Shown here: in pieces, positions 34,851-47,582 of the stretch
Layout: each line of letters begins with the position of its first letter
Position numbering within the stretch: position 1 is the first letter of the stretch
Assembly: GCA_001557505.1 (NCBI GenBank)
Contig: LSAX01000001.1
Location: 3,038,001 to 3,102,000 of the forward strand
Direction: 5' to 3'
Origin: Reticulascus tulasneorum
Lineage: Eukaryota > Ascomycota > Sordariomycetes > Glomerellales > Reticulascaceae
Length of the DNA: 64,000 bases
Program-made: the position numbers and the translations under genes
Notes under the pieces: generated by a model
Told to the model about the DNA's origin: nothing
The model's input: the letters and a program-made list of their open reading frames with translations, nothing else
Databases searched by the model: none

Positions 34851-37800
34851 AGTGGGAAGGCGATAGATGGAGATATGCATTCTCTTTCTTGTCGAGGCGA
34901 CTCGATACGATGTTGATAATGGGTGTTGAGCTAAGAGGAAAGGCGCAGGCGTTCCGGGTTGGTCATTGAGTTGGTGTGTTTGTTTTATACCCGACACTTT
35001 CGTTTGCCATGGACGCGGATGCCTGGATGGTCACCAGGAATGTTTTATTTTATTGTTTTCGATTCGATATCAGCCTCGCGTCGGCTTGTTTTATCACCGT
35101 ATTTTGGGAAGGGAGAACGAAGGAAGAGGCCTGATGGCAGGCGAGGAAAAGTCTCACGGCTGTGTGATGTGTAGTACTATTTCACTGAGGACTCGGTCGT
35201 CCCGGACGGGGGCCACGAGTGTCTCTTAATAGCAAAGATGACGAGCGAAATCATGCACAGTGGAGGGGGAGAGGCATGGCTCGTCACCTAGTCATGGATG
35301 ACGGGACCTGATGAGAAAGAAACTATGATATAATATTTCATGCATACAACCTTTCGAATGTCCTGCCCACCAGTGGTGTGCGCTTGCTGCATTGTGTTTG
35401 CTGAAGTACCCTTGCTCGATAGATGAAAGTTTCTTTTCTTTCTTTTCCTGCCTTCCTTTTCAGTTCAGCTGCAGAAGATAACAAAGGAGTGCGTCCCCAG
35501 ACTATTGCAGAGTAATCGATAGATCGGTTTGGTCCTGACCAGGGCAGGCTCAGCCTCGGGAAGCCGCAGTCTCGATTCAATATATATCCCACAGGAGGGT
35601 TCCAATCTGTTTGCGTTATATAGTTTGGCACGCCATAAACGACGAGGTCCTGAAATGGTGCTCACGATTTTTAATAGCTAGCTTCGGGCTATCTTTTACT
35701 ACTCCGCACTTTAAAATGCCTACAAAGTGGCGGCAAGGCTGCCCTTCTCGTCCCGTGTGACGACTAGCTAAAGGGATGACCGGCCCCGTCCCAGTCCCGC
35801 GGTTTACAGGCACAACAGCAAGCCGGGGCACGGCCATTCACGGGAAGCAAAGCATCCCGTCTCGCAGTAGTCCGACCTCTCTGCGCGGTTGGGAACAGAC
35901 CAAGGCTTGTTTGTGCTTTTGCAGATGTCCGTGTGGAGGAGAGAGAAGGCATTTCAGATGCAAATGGGTGAGGTGTGTGCGTGTGCGTGTGCGCGTGCGC
36001 GTGTGGAACGTGTGGTGGTGGGCAATATGTGGTGGACATTGTGATGCGAAAAACCGGGGATGAGATTCATGCTTTAACAGGCCTTTCTGACTGTGGCAGC
36101 ATCCTCAACCAAGTGCCGAAGCAGCCAAACAGACACCGCGTGTTCCACAAGCAAGCAAGTATACAGTGATCATTTCCATGAAGTGGTGTCCATCTTGCCC
36201 ATCTTGCCTTCTTCGGCGTTTTGTTTGCTTGCTCATCATGGATACTGGCATACGGTAGCACCACGGCAGGCTTCCCCTCGTCCTCCATCGTCAGATTCGG
36301 CTTAGTCAGGAACAGCCAAACAGAGTGGTAGTACGTAGTAGTAACTTCGGATCTAAAGTCTTAACATAATTGCATGAAAAGGGGTCCAGCATCTATGAAG
36401 GGCCTGTATATTCTATTCTGCTTGTCAGCCATGATGTCCCCCCCTCCTGCCCCCCCCCCAATGAGACCTCTTGGCTTGAAGAGGGGAGGGGGAGGGAGAA
36501 CTGGGCGAAATGAGGAAAGTCATTCATCGGACATGCAAAAATTCCATGGGAGAGAATTCTGTGCCCCTCAGGAGGTGAAAAGGCGAACAGACACTTGTGG
36601 GCGTTGATTGGCCAGCACTGCGGATCTCTCCCGAAGGACCCCTTGCAAGGCCCGATAATCTGAAACGCCCTAACTCGCTGCTCGCCAAGGCGGGGGAAGA
36701 TCTGTGGACGTCACATCCAAGTAGCTTTTTGGTGCGGCAGGCGTGGGGAAGAGACTTGAGGGGCGAGTAGCGCTACCCCGGTCTCTGGCGTTGCAGGCAG
36801 GCTCTGGAATAGGTTCACTTTGTCTCTCTTTCCCTTGTTCGCCTTTTGCTTCTCTTTGGCCCGTCTCTTTCTCGGGCTTCCGTGGCTTCTCACTTTCTTG
36901 CCTTGCTTGCTTACCTTCTTCAGTGGATGGAGCGAGCCCTTTCGGGGCATGTTTGGAGTGAAGATCTCTGGGTGGGATAGTCCCTCCCCTCCGCCCGTGT
37001 GCAAAGTTCTTGGCCCCAACCGCCTGTTGGACGTTCGTGGCCGTGGAACGGGTCAGATCCTCGCCCCAAGAATGGGATTCGCATGATGAAGGTCGCTCGC
37101 ACTGCCACCTAACCGTCTGCTGATGATACTGATGGTCCATGGGGGGGACGGAGAGGAGCAAACACCCAGATATGTAATACCCCCTCGCTCTTGTGCCGTG
37201 TCCATCATCATCTCTTTTGCCTCTCGGAACCATTCCCTTTGGGCTGGTCGTGGTGTTGTTGTGTTGCACTGGGACTGGCTGAATGCTAAGCTTAGTACGC
37301 ACAGCACATGCTACATGCTGCGGCTGCAACATCGGGCGTCAGTCGTCTCGTTTCGCCTTCTTCGATTCGTCCTCTTTCGAACTTTTCCCATATTGGCCCT
37401 GCATCAATCCTTTTTTTTTCCTTCTTGCCCTTCCTATTCCCACGTATTCCTTTTCTCCGCTTCATCTATTCTTACCTGGCTAGTGGACCTGGAAAACCCC
37501 CCCATCCACTTCGTCGTCCCATATCCCCTGCCCCCCGTCCAGTCGACCTAAACCCTTCCCGTCCCGGTTTCAATTGCTTACCTCTCGCTCGCTCTCTTCT
37601 CTTCCTGGACCTGGGAGGCGAGGACTCAAATCAAATCGGGCCACAATCACATAAGGAACCGACAGAAAAGCTTCCCCATTAATCGGCCAAGCATCCCTTA
37701 CTTTCATCTCTGCGTGATGATCGTCGCCAAGACAAACCAGCTGTCATTTGCCTTTTGCAATTGAGATCGACTGATCCGCCGTCATTACGATCCGACAAGG

Positions 37801-38222
37801 TCATGTCTTACTCTTCCCCACAGACTCAACTGGTTTGAACTTGACAAGCACATCTTTTCCTGGCCTTCCCCGTCTTCCTTCTCTTCTTCCACACACAGTT
37901 CAACGGCGATACCAAACGTCCTTGCTCCTGTTTCGTCTTCCACTGCGCTGCCCACGGCATATGCGCTTGCAGACTAGCCTCCACTGGGTACGACGCCGGG
38001 ATATCATGACCACTTCCTTGAAGGAAGTAAGATCTAACCAACCCGTGGATCGACGCCGACCAACCCACTCTTAAACAGAGACCCAGACTACTTCATTCCC
38101 TTATTTCGGACCTACAGTTTCGTCTTCTACCTTGGCCTGGGCAGCCATTCTTTAGTCCGCCCTCGACCAAGTCTACGCCTTCTTCATCCCTAATCCACCT
38201 CAACCACCAGTTCCCAGTCTCA
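34851..38222. other. 3.4-kb gene-poor region between KIP2 and GT23-like gene
   Basis: No gene was recognised. A minus-strand frame of 220 codons (36670-37332) is dominated by low-complexity Lys/Glu/Gly and has no family match. An alternating purine-pyrimidine tract of 33 bp lies at 35973-36005, and a 10-C run near 36450. T/C-rich DNA from about 37330 to 38220 probably is the promoter and leader of the next gene. Confidence 0.5.
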
Positions 38223-40082
38223 ATGGTGACCGGAAAGATGCCTCCCCATCTGGATCTGAGCAGATCCAAGATGATCATGTCCTCTCCGAGGATAAATCTC
38301 CGAAGAGCCGCATCTTACAATCACGACAGAGGTCCGTTATCTTCAACATCATCCAGATTCAGCTTCAATCACCTACTATTCGCCTCGCCACCGCCATCAC
38401 CCAGCTTACCAGCTCTCATCCCGCGACCTCGGAAGTCGCCCACACATCCTCGGCCGAGTCGTGTATTTCGAGCCATCTTCTGGATCTTCGGACTTTTTAT
38501 CATCTTCTACGTTGCAACCTTTCCATTTCGCCGGCATGGTCATGTATCGAAGCTGAATCTGCCGTACTTGACGAGCCATGAGGAGTTTGAGATGGTGGGC
38601 CAAGATGACCTGCCGGACTTTCCAACGCCCATTGTGGTAACAGACAACCGGGGCAAGTCCAAATGGACAGTCTCTATTCCTCCAAGTTACGATTTTCCTT
38701 TGTCCATCCAAGAGTATGCAGATATGTGCAGTAAATGTCGTGAGGTGTCTGAGAGAGTCAGAAACCTGCACCACAAGAGTCATGCCGACCAGCAGAGCAT
38801 CTTGGCACTCGAAACTAATGATCCTTATTTCGTGGATGTTCGAGAAGCCGAGTCTTCTGGCCTTTTGCCAGGCATCACGGGAAGCCGATGGCCGACCAAG
38901 GAGCAGGGCCGCGATGGGGACTTGGTCGGAGAGAACAAGGATTCTCTGGTAGAGAAGCCCATGTGCCAAACCACCTTGACTTTCGTGCTTGAAACAGCAG
39001 ATGCTGGTATTGGCAGCACTCTGATGCAGTTGTGGACATTTTATGGCTTGGCGAAGAAGCAGGGCAGAGCGTTTTTTATTGACGACACGCGGTGGGCATA
39101 CGGTCGATACACCGATATCTTTCAACCGCCGCCGGCTCCTGATTGCCGCCCGCCGCCGAGACACGAGATGCTTCCTTGCCCTCCTCGGGCTCGCCACCTG
39201 GTGGTATCTGGTGAAACTGCGAAGGACATGTTTGCCGGCGCACTGAGCAAACTTCACAATGACCCCAAGGTGAAGGATGGGGACAGTGTGAGGCATTTGT
39301 ACGGCCTAGCTCACGATGGCTACCGAGCTCTGTTTGATCTCAACAAGGATGATACACACTACGTCAAGAGTCGTGTTACCGAGTTGACTGCCAAAGCTCT
39401 CACTGGAGACTCCTCCCCGAACAATGGGTTGGTTCTCGGTTTTCATGTTCGGCACGGAGATCGACATCCAATGGAGTATCAGTACAAGGACTCTTACATC
39501 CCGATCAATGTCTTTACTGAAAGAGCCAGAGAGATCATGGATGACAGATTCAATGGTACTGGCCACAACGGCGGCGATGATCTGGTTGCTAAGAAACAAT
39601 CCATCATGGTGGTCGCATCTGACGACCCAATTGTGTACGAAGCAGACGAGTTTGCCGACGCGAAGCGTGCGCAGGAACAAATTCGACTGGCGAGCAAGAC
39701 TTCCATGCAGGAAGCCAACCCGGACAGGCATGTCATGCATCGATTCGTCGACGAAGCATTCGGCTGGGAAGGCGGATTCTTCGGCGCCATGTTCTGGAAT
39801 CTTGGTCTCTCCAGCATTAGTGCTTCAAATGCCGCGGCACCAGCCACAACCGAGAAGACGGCGCTCGCACCATCAGCAGAGACGCTGAGGCTTCGCAGCT
39901 ACATCGGCAGAGCCTACATGATGGACCTGGCCGTACTGGCCGGAGCAAGTGATGTCGTACTATGCACAGTTAGTGCCATGGGCTGCCGACTGCTTGCTGT
40001 CATGATGGGCTGGGACCGAGCCATGGAGGCAGGCAATTGGGTCAATGTCGATGGCGATTTCGGGTGGACCGGCCTGATATAG
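38223..40082 (+). CDS. GT23/fucosyltransferase-like type II membrane protein
   Basis: This is a 619-residue, single-exon protein. The N terminus is basic and Ser/Pro-rich, followed by one membrane anchor at about residues 81-101, typical of Golgi type II enzymes. The lumenal part contains LVLGFHVRHGDRHP at about residue 404, resembling the HVRRTD donor-binding motif of alpha-1,6-fucosyltransferases (GT23). Upstream blocks TLTFVLETADAGIGSTLMQLWTF and FFIDDTRWAYG also resemble FUT8-type folds, and a late block DLAVLAGASDVVLCTVSAMGCRL resembles their Ser/Gly-rich acceptor-side end. Fungi are not known to make core alpha-1,6-fucose, so substrate and linkage are unknown. Homology is judged by motifs only; a fold search would settle it. 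Alternative starts at residues 6, 17 and 19 cannot be excluded. Confidence 0.7.
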   Translation: MVTGKMPPHLDLSRSKMIMSSPRINLRRAASYNHDRGPLSSTSSRFSFNHLLFASPPPSPSLPALIPRPRKSPTHPRPSRVFRAIFWIFGLFIIFYVATFPFRRHGHVSKLNLPYLTSHEEFEMVGQDDLPDFPTPIVVTDNRGKSKWTVSIPPSYDFPLSIQEYADMCSKCREVSERVRNLHHKSHADQQSILALETNDPYFVDVREAESSGLLPGITGSRWPTKEQGRDGDLVGENKDSLVEKPMCQTTLTFVLETADAGIGSTLMQLWTFYGLAKKQGRAFFIDDTRWAYGRYTDIFQPPPAPDCRPPPRHEMLPCPPRARHLVVSGETAKDMFAGALSKLHNDPKVKDGDSVRHLYGLAHDGYRALFDLNKDDTHYVKSRVTELTAKALTGDSSPNNGLVLGFHVRHGDRHPMEYQYKDSYIPINVFTERAREIMDDRFNGTGHNGGDDLVAKKQSIMVVASDDPIVYEADEFADAKRAQEQIRLASKTSMQEANPDRHVMHRFVDEAFGWEGGFFGAMFWNLGLSSISASNAAAPATTEKTALAPSAETLRLRSYIGRAYMMDLAVLAGASDVVLCTVSAMGCRLLAVMMGWDRAMEAGNWVNVDGDFGWTGLI

Positions 40083-41568
40083 CGATCGGTAACCCAAACT
40101 TGGATGGGTCGATAATCTACCAGGCGACATGAAATACGGTTACATAAAAGAGGCATAAGAGTTACTGGTGTTTGGCGTTTATTTGTTCATTCTAGGGAAG
40201 GGGGGAATACCTGGCATACTTGTTTCGTACATGTCTTGCATCAAAGCTGGAGTCACAGTCAACGGCGGTCAAAGGACGGGATCACATTCGCTAGCGTGCG
40301 TAGAGAAGATGGATAAAGAAGAGTAAAGCACTCGACCATTATATCCCGAAGTAGAATGGGGAGAAATTATCCAACAAATTCTATCTCTTAAATCCAACTT
40401 GGATCAATGTTCTGCTGTCGTGCATGTGATCTAAGATCAGTATTTCAGTGCCCCGGTATCGAGTATCCGCTGGTCGACTTGGTACCATAGAGCCGCGTAC
40501 GTAACATGGCAGTTTTCTAGACCAGTGACAGCTACGAAATAGCAATATTCTGACGGTCCCCAGGTTGAGCTAGCGTGGACTATCTCAAGTTACCGTACCC
40601 CGATGAGCCGGTTACTGGAGCACATATCACCTTCCGGCAAATTCCAGACACGGACTTCATGTATCTCGCACGGATTGCAAAGAAATATGCGCGGGGCTTA
40701 GGCTGCATCGGCGAAGAACCCGATCTCGTGGTTGAGTGTATATTAACAGGTAGCGCGGACGAGGCGACGCTTGCGTGGCTACGTCGTTGCGCGTAGAATG
40801 GCGGCGACTGTGCTTATTATATTTGTTCCACGATGACCTTTTGCTTGGGAGCGCGTGTCGTTAGTCGCTAGCATTGACTGGATCGAGAGAGCTTGCAATA
40901 GATTGGTTGGGCTAAATAAATAACCATCATTGAAATACTAGCGGTGGAGGCAAACCACCTCAGGCCTCTCGTCTTCTTATTCGCATTGGAAGAATTAAAA
41001 TGCATGGCAGTTGGGATGGCTAGCTTGGCGTCTGGGAAACGTTAAGTTCAACCAAGCTTTGGAAAAAAAGTACCCCATAATAAAGCAAGATCCGATCTTG
41101 ACAGGTCTGTGTCTGGTTGCGGGGTCTGAGATGGACGAATACATTACTGGCAATTGGTAAACTCGAGTGCGTTTGGTAAAGTAATAATGGTTGTATGTGG
41201 TATGGAGAAGCCAAGTTGCTACTGTACAGTGTATGTATGGACCGTACATAATTCAAGATTACCAGCAAAGTCGAAGGCCCAGCGTCGAATCATGCTGGTG
41301 CCAGATTACCGAATTAGGCAAAGAGGGTACCCTGATACGAATACGAAGATGCAGCGATTGGCCGGCCGGTAAGTGCCAACCCCTGGCCCGCGTTTTTCTT
41401 GCTTGTACGGTTCCTGCCGAGATAACCTAGCAGACCGCCTGTGCTCAACAAAAAAAAAACGAAGGTGATGCCATTACAATTTAAAATAACAAGCCCGCCT
41501 CCCTGAATCTGTAAATCCTTGATGTGTGCACCGTCAATCGACAAGTCCAATCGCTATTCTTCGCAGCC
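40083..41568. other. Intergenic region and CYP51B promoter
   Basis: It includes the 73-codon frame described separately (40575-40796). The segment just before CYP51B holds a reversed CCAAT element in GATTGGCCGG (near 41354), an A run at about 41448-41458, and a TATGTA/TACATA dyad near 41230. The regulatory role is inferred. Confidence 0.5.
40575..40796 (+). pseudogene. Orphan coding-like fragment
   Basis: This 73-codon frame begins with GTG and has an in-frame stop just upstream (TGA at 40566). Its composition is protein-like (TFRQIPDTDFMYLARIAKKY and DLVVECILTGSADEATLAWLRR) but no family was recognised. There is no ATG near the start. It could be the last exon of a decayed gene, or chance. 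A possible acceptor GCTAG lies right before the frame. Confidence 0.2.
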
Positions 41569-43295
<1,727 letters not shown>

Positions 43296-44016
43296 GCAGG
43301 ACCGGTGAGCACGATGTTTCTTGACGATGTACATATAGAACCCCTTATCTTATGAACATATGACTTCAGTCCATAGACATCATAAGTGCAGCACGCCATA
43401 AAACGGCGGACGGCTGTCAGTAATAACTAATATAAAAGATTTTTATGACATGCCAAACCCGCCTCGCCGTGCTTAAGGTCCGATCAAACTCACCGAAAAA
43501 AATACCCAGTCAATCAGGCTTGAGAAGCATGATTCGCTTCTTAGAAGCTTTGACTCTCCGATGTTGAACGGGTAGCGGCAAGTCGGTACTTATGTGGCGG
43601 AAATCACTGGGCAAATACATCACTTCTTGGTTTTCCGTCGGAGACGTCAGTTGGGGCGGAGTCCATGACGGCCACAGACGCATAACCTAGGCACCCTGAC
43701 ACACGAAGGATCCGCGGTTTCGGTGTCAAGTTTGTCAACGAAACGGACGACAGCTCAAACATTTGCCGCACAGAAAGAATAGGCGATTATCGTATCCAAC
43801 AAGCCGGTGTCGTTCTTACAATCGATTTGCTAAGGGCACCTATTAAAGTATAAATCATCTCACCTTGTCTTACATCGCTGGATTTCCCGAGACAGCCGTG
43901 TATGACGAAGTCTTGAATCCCTCTTTTTTGGTATTTACCCTCACGTTTCACCGTTTCGTTTTCTATAGAAACCTGCATCGTCTGCCAAGCCGTTCCTGCT
44001 GCTGCTTTGGTAAAAC
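43296..44016. other. CYP51B 3' flank and promoter of DUF3074 gene
   Basis: An AT-rich stretch near 43425-43450 suits poly(A) signals. No gene was seen. Confidence 0.55.
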
Positions 44017-45132
44017 ATGGCCGACCAGCAACTGGGACCATTGGTCCGTCTCTGGGGTGTCACCACGGCACAACTGCCCGGCCCGACTGCAACGCCAGAC
44101 GATCTGGCTCCATTTTTGATTTCCATCCTGCAGGAAGCCGTGCCGTTCATCGATTCTGTAGCGCCGAAAAACCCGGCTCTTGGCACGGGGCCAACAAAGG
44201 GATGGAAGGGTAAGGGAACAAAGTCATTTCCGGAATCGATAGCCAAGGTCGATGTCCTTGAGCGCATCGTGCCGGCACCGGAGCTGGAGATGATTGTGGC
44301 GCGGAACCAGCTGCCTCACGGCCAGGATCACAAGATCTCGGCCGAAACGTGGGCGTGTCGCCGTAGCGTGCACTCGGATGCCGCAAAGAAGGGCACGGCT
44401 GACTGGGCTGAGTTTGTCAAGTCCTTCAAAGAGCTGCACGCTGAGACTGAGGAGGCATTTACGCCGAACATTGTTGCCGCCAAGGAGGCTCTCAGTTGGA
44501 AGTGCGATGGCGTGGAATTCGAGGAAGAGGGAGAGCGATGGGTGGACTTTTCACTCAAGGTGGTGGAAGCCAGACACAAAGTCGGAGCGCCACTGAAGAA
44601 TCGCGTCTTCCCAGTGCTGCAGATGACGGCGTCGGCCGCAGGCTCGAAGGAGTTCCTGGTCGTATCGATCACCGTAACGGATTTCGCAGACTCTGCGAAG
44701 GCCGAACTCTCCAAGGCCAAGGACGTGGTGGTTGGCGCCTATACCAGCATCGAGCGGATCAGAAAGCTGCCCGACTCGGGCGATATCGAATGGATCATGG
44801 CGACAGCGTCGGATGCCCGAGGGGTTCTGCCCATGTGGGTGCAGACGAAGGCGGTCATCGGACTGGTTGCGAAAGATGTCCAGCTCTTCCTGGGCTGGAT
44901 TGCAAAGGAGAGGGGGGGCAGTACTGCGAGAGAAACGGGCGACGAGGCACCTAAGAAGAAAGCTGCTCCAAGCAAGACCGAGACCAAGGCGGATGACGCT
45001 GCTGCGCCGTCTGTCCCTGACAAAAGCGACGCAGGTGGCACGAGTACCGAAGCCGCGAAGCCAGACGGGCCCGCGGGTCCAAAGGAGAGTTTACTGGACT
45101 TGGATGACCAACAACCGGGGCTTGCTAAGTAG
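44017..45132 (+). CDS. DUF3074 START-like protein with clathrin box
   Basis: This is a 371-residue, single-exon protein. The central region resembles fungal DUF3074 (PF11274), a START-like fold: WACRRSVHSD, then TADWAEFVKSFKELHAETEEAFTP, then PLKNRVFPVLQMTASAAGSKEFLVVSI. A conserved late block is DIEWIMATASDARGVLPMWVQ (about residues 255-275). START folds often bind lipid or sterol; the ligand here is unknown. The C-terminal 60 residues are Lys/Ala/Asp-rich and unstructured, and carry LLDLD (residues 359-363), a textbook clathrin-box motif, just before the end. That suggests a vesicle-coat link, but is inference. It lies between CYP51B and an unrecognised gene. Confidence 0.8.
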   Translation: MADQQLGPLVRLWGVTTAQLPGPTATPDDLAPFLISILQEAVPFIDSVAPKNPALGTGPTKGWKGKGTKSFPESIAKVDVLERIVPAPELEMIVARNQLPHGQDHKISAETWACRRSVHSDAAKKGTADWAEFVKSFKELHAETEEAFTPNIVAAKEALSWKCDGVEFEEEGERWVDFSLKVVEARHKVGAPLKNRVFPVLQMTASAAGSKEFLVVSITVTDFADSAKAELSKAKDVVVGAYTSIERIRKLPDSGDIEWIMATASDARGVLPMWVQTKAVIGLVAKDVQLFLGWIAKERGGSTARETGDEAPKKKAAPSKTETKADDAAAPSVPDKSDAGGTSTEAAKPDGPAGPKESLLDLDDQQPGLAK

Positions 45133-45650
45133 AGAGAGGATTAGCTTGGGCAGCCATGATTTATGACCTTGGCTAGAGCTTACAAATGCTTCATGGCGAA
45201 TGATTGCTGTATGTTTGTCAGAACTTGAACGATCAAGTTATAATTCACGCCTAATTGCCACTTTTAATTGAGTTACTATTTGCTACCTACCTATCGATGG
45301 AACCTACTGTGACACCTTGCTCCTGCCCTATCTTGAACTGCTATACATGATGGTTGGCCACTTCCCTTCCGAGAACCTTCAAGTGCTACCTTGAATCCAA
45401 CATTTAAGGCAATATTCCGCAAGGCACGATTGATTTTACACAAGTACACGAGTACCAAACTCTACCTCGATCTAAACTACACAATCTCTCTACATCAGGG
45501 ATTCAAGCTCAAACTTCCTCACGTATCAAACAGGCTGCTGGTTTCGGAGGCTTCTGTCTAAGCATACGCTTAAGCAGCTGTTCCAGCACCTGTATACCAA
45601 TCCCCATCTTCCCAAGTTATACCTAGACGAAGTAGTCGATTGTTATAAGG
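45133..45650. other. Intergenic region before coiled-coil gene
   Basis: No gene-like feature was recognised. Confidence 0.55.
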
Positions 45651-46939
45651 ATGGCGAGAATGTCGTTCCTGTCCAGAGAACGGACGCGATCCCGGTCCAT
45701 GTCAACTGCTGCAGCAGAAACATTAAGAACCAGGTCCTTTCCCTCGTCACTCAGAACAACAACAGGGAGGGCGGCCGTCCCGCTAGGTCCGTCCCAATGC
45801 GCACCGAATAACGATCCCAGCCAGCTCCTACAACCGTGGCAGACAAGTGATCAACTGCGACAGGAGAGAGCCTCGAAAGTCCGTGAAGTTTTGGCTCCGA
45901 CTTCTGATCAACCGAAGACTGCGAAGGACTTGGCCGATGCGCTCACCAAACTTGTCTTCGCCCATGACATTCGACGACTCGAACAGGGGCTACAGAAAAC
46001 ACACGACCGTCTTCAAGCACTGGAGTCTGCGGCTCGGATGAACGAGAGAGCTTGGATTGCACGAGGAAAGGCAATGAAAGAGCTGGAGAAAGAGTTGAAG
46101 GCAGTGAGTGTGCTTGCTGAGAGATCTGGCCCAGATCTCTCAGAGCATATTGGATTGGCAGCCTTCCAAGAAGAACTTCGAACCCAATATTCAAAGATGA
46201 CTGAAAAGATACTAGGGTTGGAGAGTGGTATCGTTGTCCTTACACAGAAGAACCACGACCTGGAGGCAAAACTCAAGGTATCTATAGGGACGGCTGGCAG
46301 TGACGAAGCGCAACCTGGCGGAACGCAGTTTCTATCGAACAGACAGAGTCAGCAGAAGGATACGCCGCCCCCTACCAGTATATCAAGCCTCTATACCTGC
46401 GGGAGACAAGAAGGGCCAGATCTTGGTAGGTCTCGAGTGTTCGTCTTGAGATTATCACTGATAGCTTCTAAGAACTCGTGACAGACGGAAGTCAAGTTCA
46501 AGAGCCACATCCTGCTAACAAATCAAAAAGAACGACAAGTACGAGAACACTAAGATCAGAAGCCCCGAAGAAGCCAGTAGAGCATCGAAAGCAAGAGCAA
46601 AACGGAGTAACCAAGCGGAGCACTGGTAATAACCATACACCTCGTCGAATGGCGTTTACTCGCTATGTCAAGGAGGTTTGGGCGAGATACAACAAAGAAC
46701 AGCCACAATCAGCAAAAGCACAGACGGAGTTTATCTGGGCTTTCATCGATGAGCTTGTGGACAAAGAGCTGTCCAAATACATACAATGCCATCTTGTAGA
46801 AAGCTTTCCAGATTATGTGAGTAAATCGAAGGGCCGCGGAAAACCATATCGTGAAATCATCATACGAAATGGTGTCACCTTCAAGGAGGTGTTCAGCTAC
46901 TTGAGGCGTATGGAGGCACCAACCTTTCTCAGTAGATAA
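45651..46939 (+). CDS. Unrecognised coiled-coil protein
   Basis: No family was recognised. Exons 45651-46425 and 46473-46939 are joined by a 47-nt intron (GTAGGT donor, CACTGAT branch, CTAAG acceptor) and give 413 residues. The N terminus is Arg/Ser-rich (RERTRSRSMS). Heptad-rich stretches at about residues 100-215 (LTKLVFAHDIRRLEQGLQ, then KAMKELEKELKAVS) predict a coiled coil. A Lys/Ser/Thr-rich linker follows. The last 100 residues look like a compact domain: RMAFTRYVKEVWARYNKEQ, then FIWAFIDELVDKELSKYIQ, ending YREIIIRNGVTFKEVFSYLRRM. The two halves are linked in frame only if the intron is removed. It might be a cytoskeletal or nuclear structural protein; that is a guess. Confidence is for the gene model. 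Confidence 0.65.
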
Positions 46940-47582
46940 GTCTCGGAAGCAGGCAACTTCGAGGGCCCTAGGCGAGAAAGAGGAGTGAATATCTGAATGG
47001 AATGATTGCTAGGGAATGCGAAGTTGTAACATGGAAATGATTCTAGAATGTGGAGCTGGACTGGTGACTAGAGGCAGTCCCATTGCTGCGCAGATTCAAC
47101 ATGGTCCACAATTTGTCTACTTAGGACGCGGCTGTTAATGAGTTTTGTGTGTTTTTAACCCGAGATGTTAAGACATGAACAAAAAATAGTCTAGCAGCGT
47201 CACAGCTTCAGGGCCTCAATCCATCATCCTACCGAAACCCCTAGCTTTTAGCGGGGTCGACGCGCCAAACCTTGCGCCAACCGCGTTCGCCAGGCAAGGC
47301 TACCGTGCGCCAGGCTACCTTCGTCTTGAGCAATTTGAAATAGATCTATTCCTTCCTACTACTCGAAATACCCAGAAAACATTCATCAAGGATCGACAAT
47401 ATAACTGCAACATAGTAGCCAGTCACCAGCGACTACATTTTTACTTAACTTGCGACATCCACATCATTGCGACGACCTTTGGAAGTTGCAACTGGCCTTC
47501 CATCAAGCTGCTCTATCTCCCCTACGCACATCAAGTATCCCGCGTTGCGAGGAGAGAGGGTTGCTCCTCTGGAGCTACCATC
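46940..47582. other. Intergenic region before TAF7
   Basis: No gene was seen. It contains the 3' flank of the coiled-coil gene and the TAF7 promoter. Confidence 0.55.

Noticed and set aside
35305..35405. C/D snoRNA-like pair (CTGATGA near 35308, CTGA near 35400)
   Set aside because: The ends can form only a weak stem and I could not identify a guide to rRNA; too weak to call.
36670..37332. 220-codon minus-strand open frame
   Set aside because: Low-complexity Lys/Glu/Gly-rich composition, no recognisable domain, and it lies in T/C-rich leader-like DNA of the next gene; probably an open frame by composition.
38406..39296. 296-codon frame opposite the GT23-like gene
   Set aside because: Antisense shadow with no recognisable motifs.
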